From CAVWDI01 sp046259385 (lineage in GTDB: Bacteria; Chloroflexota; Anaerolineae; Anaerolineales; UBA4823), in NCBI GenBank assembly GCA_046259385.1, contig JBJYWI010000134.1, positions 1-7,294 on the forward strand: DNA of 7,294 nt. Reading direction: 5' to 3'. Below, in pieces: positions 6,110-7,294 of the stretch. Each line of letters starts with the position of its first letter. Within the stretch, counting starts at the first letter, position 1. The position numbers and the translations under genes were made by a program. Under the pieces are notes generated by a model that saw only the letters and a program-made list of their open reading frames with translations, was not told the origin of the DNA and ran no database searches.

Positions 6110-6862
6110 TTATTTAATTTGAGAAGCAACATCATGATATTTCTTAGTTATCATGTGCGAAGGGTATTCGAGGGAAAAAATTCCACGACTGGCTAATTCC
6201 ATCATCTCATCGGAGTGTGGCAAAACAGCGGCGACCGGGCATCCATACGCTTCTTGTACTCGCTCCGCAAGGGCAGCAGGTTCCAAACTTCGCGGAGATT
6301 TATTGACCATCAAAAGGATGTTAGGCACGTTCAATTCCTGAGCGATTCTAACGGTAATTCCTGTCCCTTCATAATCCTGTTGATCGGGTCGAAGCACGAT
6401 AATCAAAACATTTGAAATAACGAGTGAGAGTAGCGTCTCCTGGCCCAGTCCAGGATGAGTGTCGATCAATAAGTAATCCAAATTAAGCTCGGTCAATAAA
6501 CTTTTTAGGCCCTCGGTAAGCTGCCGGGCATCATAGCCTTCACGCATAACCCGTGTGATTTCTCCGGGCTTTATACTTGAAGGAACCAGATAGATCTTGC
6601 CAGATTTTTCTTGCACCTGGCTTGGGGTTACATCCACGGCGACATCTTCTATTAACTTATTGTGCCATAAGAAATCATTCAGTGAAGAAGTAACATCCTC
6701 GCCATCAAAACCAAATAAAACATGAATACCTGGTGATTGAATATCCGTATCAATCACGCAAACCCGTTTCCCTTCGAGGGCCAGCATAGCTGCCAAATTT
6801 GCTGTTGTATTTGATTTTCCAGTTCCGCCACGAAATGAATGTATTGAAATGACCTGGGGCAT
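6110..6862 (-). CDS. MinD/ParA-like (SIMIBI-class) P-loop ATPase
   Basis: 250-residue cytosolic ATPase, first gene of the operon. The deviant Walker A motif is SFRGGTGKSN (9-18), with catalytic Lys16 and Ser17; the family's signature lysine (KGGxGK) is Arg11 here. The second motif is DTDIQSPG (38-45) and the Walker B-type strand is LLIDTHPGLG (131-140), with an NKS base-contact-like motif (187-189). Length is normal for MinD. There is no obvious C-terminal amphipathic membrane-targeting helix of the MinD type, no N-terminal DNA-binding domain as in plasmid ParA, and no parB, minC or minE nearby, so chromosome or septum placement is not supported. Proteins of this family are ATP-driven dimer switches acting on a surface; sharing an operon with a permease and receptor suggests a membrane-associated signalling or positioning role. 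The start is well supported by AGGAAGGG (6869-6876) 6 bases before ATG. Stop is TAA. Confidence 0.88.
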   Translation of the reverse strand: MPQVISIHSFRGGTGKSNTTANLAAMLALEGKRVCVIDTDIQSPGIHVLFGFDGEDVTSSLNDFLWHNKLIEDVAVDVTPSQVQEKSGKIYLVPSSIKPGEITRVMREGYDARQLTEGLKSLLTELNLDYLLIDTHPGLGQETLLSLVISNVLIIVLRPDQQDYEGTGITVRIAQELNVPNILLMVNKSPRSLEPAALAERVQEAYGCPVAAVLPHSDEMMELASRGIFSLEYPSHMITKKYHDVASQIK

Positions 6863-6946
6863 TTTGATCCCTTCCTAAACTGCGAGATGATTTTTCTAGA
6901 ATTGCTGAATTAAACGCGTGCAATCCGAAAATTTACTACTTTATTA

Positions 6947-6965
6947 ATTGCTAATTGATAGCAAT
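6947..6965. promoter_or_regulatory. Candidate operator palindrome in the operon leader
   Basis: ATTGCTA-ATTGA-TAGCAAT is a perfect inverted repeat with 7-bp arms and a 5-base centre. The centre and right arm contain ATTGATA (6954-6960), repeated at 6967-6973, giving a 13-base direct repeat step. It lies about 85 bases upstream of the ATPase start. It could bind a dimeric regulator or form a hairpin in the leader RNA. The wider stretch 6863-7140 (about 280 bases) is AT-rich and holds no supportable gene on either strand. Confidence 0.35.
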
Positions 6966-7105
6966 GATTGATAAGTGAAATCCAGTAAAGTGGGATCACC
7001 AATAATTACTCAATAGGGTTAAATGAGCGTTAAGAGGTATGCAATGGATTAACATAAACGACTAGTTGATACTTTTGCATAAATCAATCGGAAATATCCT
7101 CGGCT

Positions 7106-7134
7106 ATATTACCTTAAAGTTTGGGCAACCTCAA
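7106..7134 (-). promoter_or_regulatory. Weak candidate promoter of the operon
   Basis: On the minus strand, TTGAGG (7129-7134) and TAATAT (7106-7111) are separated by 17 bases, each matching 4 of 6 consensus positions. It sits immediately after the terminator of the previous unit, which is where the operon's promoter is expected, and would give a leader of about 235 bases. AT-rich sequence makes chance matches likely, and a promoter nearer the gene around the palindrome is also possible. Confidence 0.3.
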
Positions 7135-7140
7135 TCAAAC

Positions 7141-7171
7141 AAAAAACCGCCCGACAATAGTGTCAAGCGGT
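7141..7171 (-). terminator. Intrinsic terminator of the upstream minus-strand gene
   Basis: The minus-strand RNA folds as ACCGCUUGACA-CUAU-UGUCGGGCGGU (7146-7171), an 11-bp stem with two G.U pairs and a 4-base loop, followed by a run of six T (7141-7146). On the plus strand the two G.U positions become C.A mismatches, so the structure works for leftward transcription only. It closes a gene whose end lies to the right and separates it from this operon. Confidence 0.85.
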
Positions 7172-7182
7172 CGATTTTCGCC

Positions 7183-7211
7183 AATGCCCCTAAGGAGATC
7201 TGTTCCGAACT
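7183..7211 (-). repeat. Right copy of the 29-bp 3'-UTR element (direct repeat)
   Basis: It is 26 of 29 identical to 114-142, including an uninterrupted 18-base match, in the same orientation. It sits 11 bases before the terminator stem and 17 bases after a possible stop codon (7229-7231), so it occupies the same gene-element-terminator position as the left copy. The three differences lie at the end nearer the coding sequence. Confidence 0.6.
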
Positions 7212-7228
7212 ATTTAGTCTGACTACGT

Positions 7229-7294
7229 TCAGATTTCCCAGTTCTCGATTGATAGCCCAGCAACACGGCCGAATTCTTTGCTATTCGCTGTCAC
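7229..7294 (-). CDS. Possible C-terminal end of an unidentified gene (partial)
   Basis: A minus-strand frame open from the window edge encodes 21 residues ending in EFGRVAGLSIENWEI and a TGA stop. It is supported mainly by position: the stop is followed by the conserved element and then by a strong minus-strand terminator, so a gene should end about here. The piece is too short to identify. Another minus frame is also open here but runs on through the terminator stem, which is less likely. Confidence 0.35.
   Translation of the reverse strand: MTANSKEFGRVAGLSIENWEI

Noticed and set aside
7030..7080. 16-codon minus-strand leader peptide beginning MQKYQLVV
   Set aside because: There is no ribosome site at a usable distance and no regulatory codon run or attenuator hairpin tied to it.

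Overview
The window reads as one leftward (minus-strand) operon-like block of five open frames, about 6.5 kb, bounded on both sides by the same arrangement: a short conserved 3'-UTR element, an intrinsic terminator, and a promoter for the next unit. The proteins resemble, from memory, families common in Chloroflexota (Anaerolineae-like) and partly in cyanobacteria: a MinD-like ATPase with an 'SFRGGTGKSN' P-loop, an APC-type permease with a large cytosolic N-domain, an orphan family-5 solute-binding lipoprotein, and a HAMP receptor with a coiled-coil tail. The taxonomic guess is inference; there is no rRNA or phylogenetic marker here.

Layout in transcription order (right to left). 7229-7294 may be the last codons of an upstream minus-strand gene, followed by a repeat element (7183-7211), a strong terminator (7141-7171) and a weak candidate promoter (7106-7134). 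About 240 bases of AT-rich leader with a 19-bp palindrome (6947-6965) lead to the MinD-like ATPase gene (6110-6862). The membrane transporter follows, in two pieces: 4815-6080 (cytosolic domain plus about 7 TM segments) and 3882-4796 (about 5 TM segments plus a beta-rich tail). The two pieces are in the same frame and are separated only by one TGA codon and six sense codons. Next come the solute-binding lipoprotein (2046-3857) and, after a 76-base gap, the HAMP receptor (341-1969). Downstream lie a decayed RelE-type toxin remnant (about 233-335), a 9-bp inverted repeat, the second copy of the 3' element (114-142), a terminator (77-105), and a near-consensus promoter (34-62) overlapped by a palindrome, pointing to a gene beyond the left edge.

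How the genes might work together (inference): an extracytoplasmic binding protein and a two-TM receptor whose only cytosolic parts are HAMP and coiled coil are co-transcribed with a LeuT-fold-like permease and a MinD/ParA-like ATPase. No ABC permease or ATPase genes, histidine kinase, GGDEF, cyclase or chemotaxis signalling domain is present. This suggests a solute-responsive membrane assembly whose output may be the MinD-like switch or an unlinked partner. The most notable anomalies are the in-frame TGA in the permease, the 29-bp element repeated before both terminators, and the toxin remnant directly behind the receptor gene.
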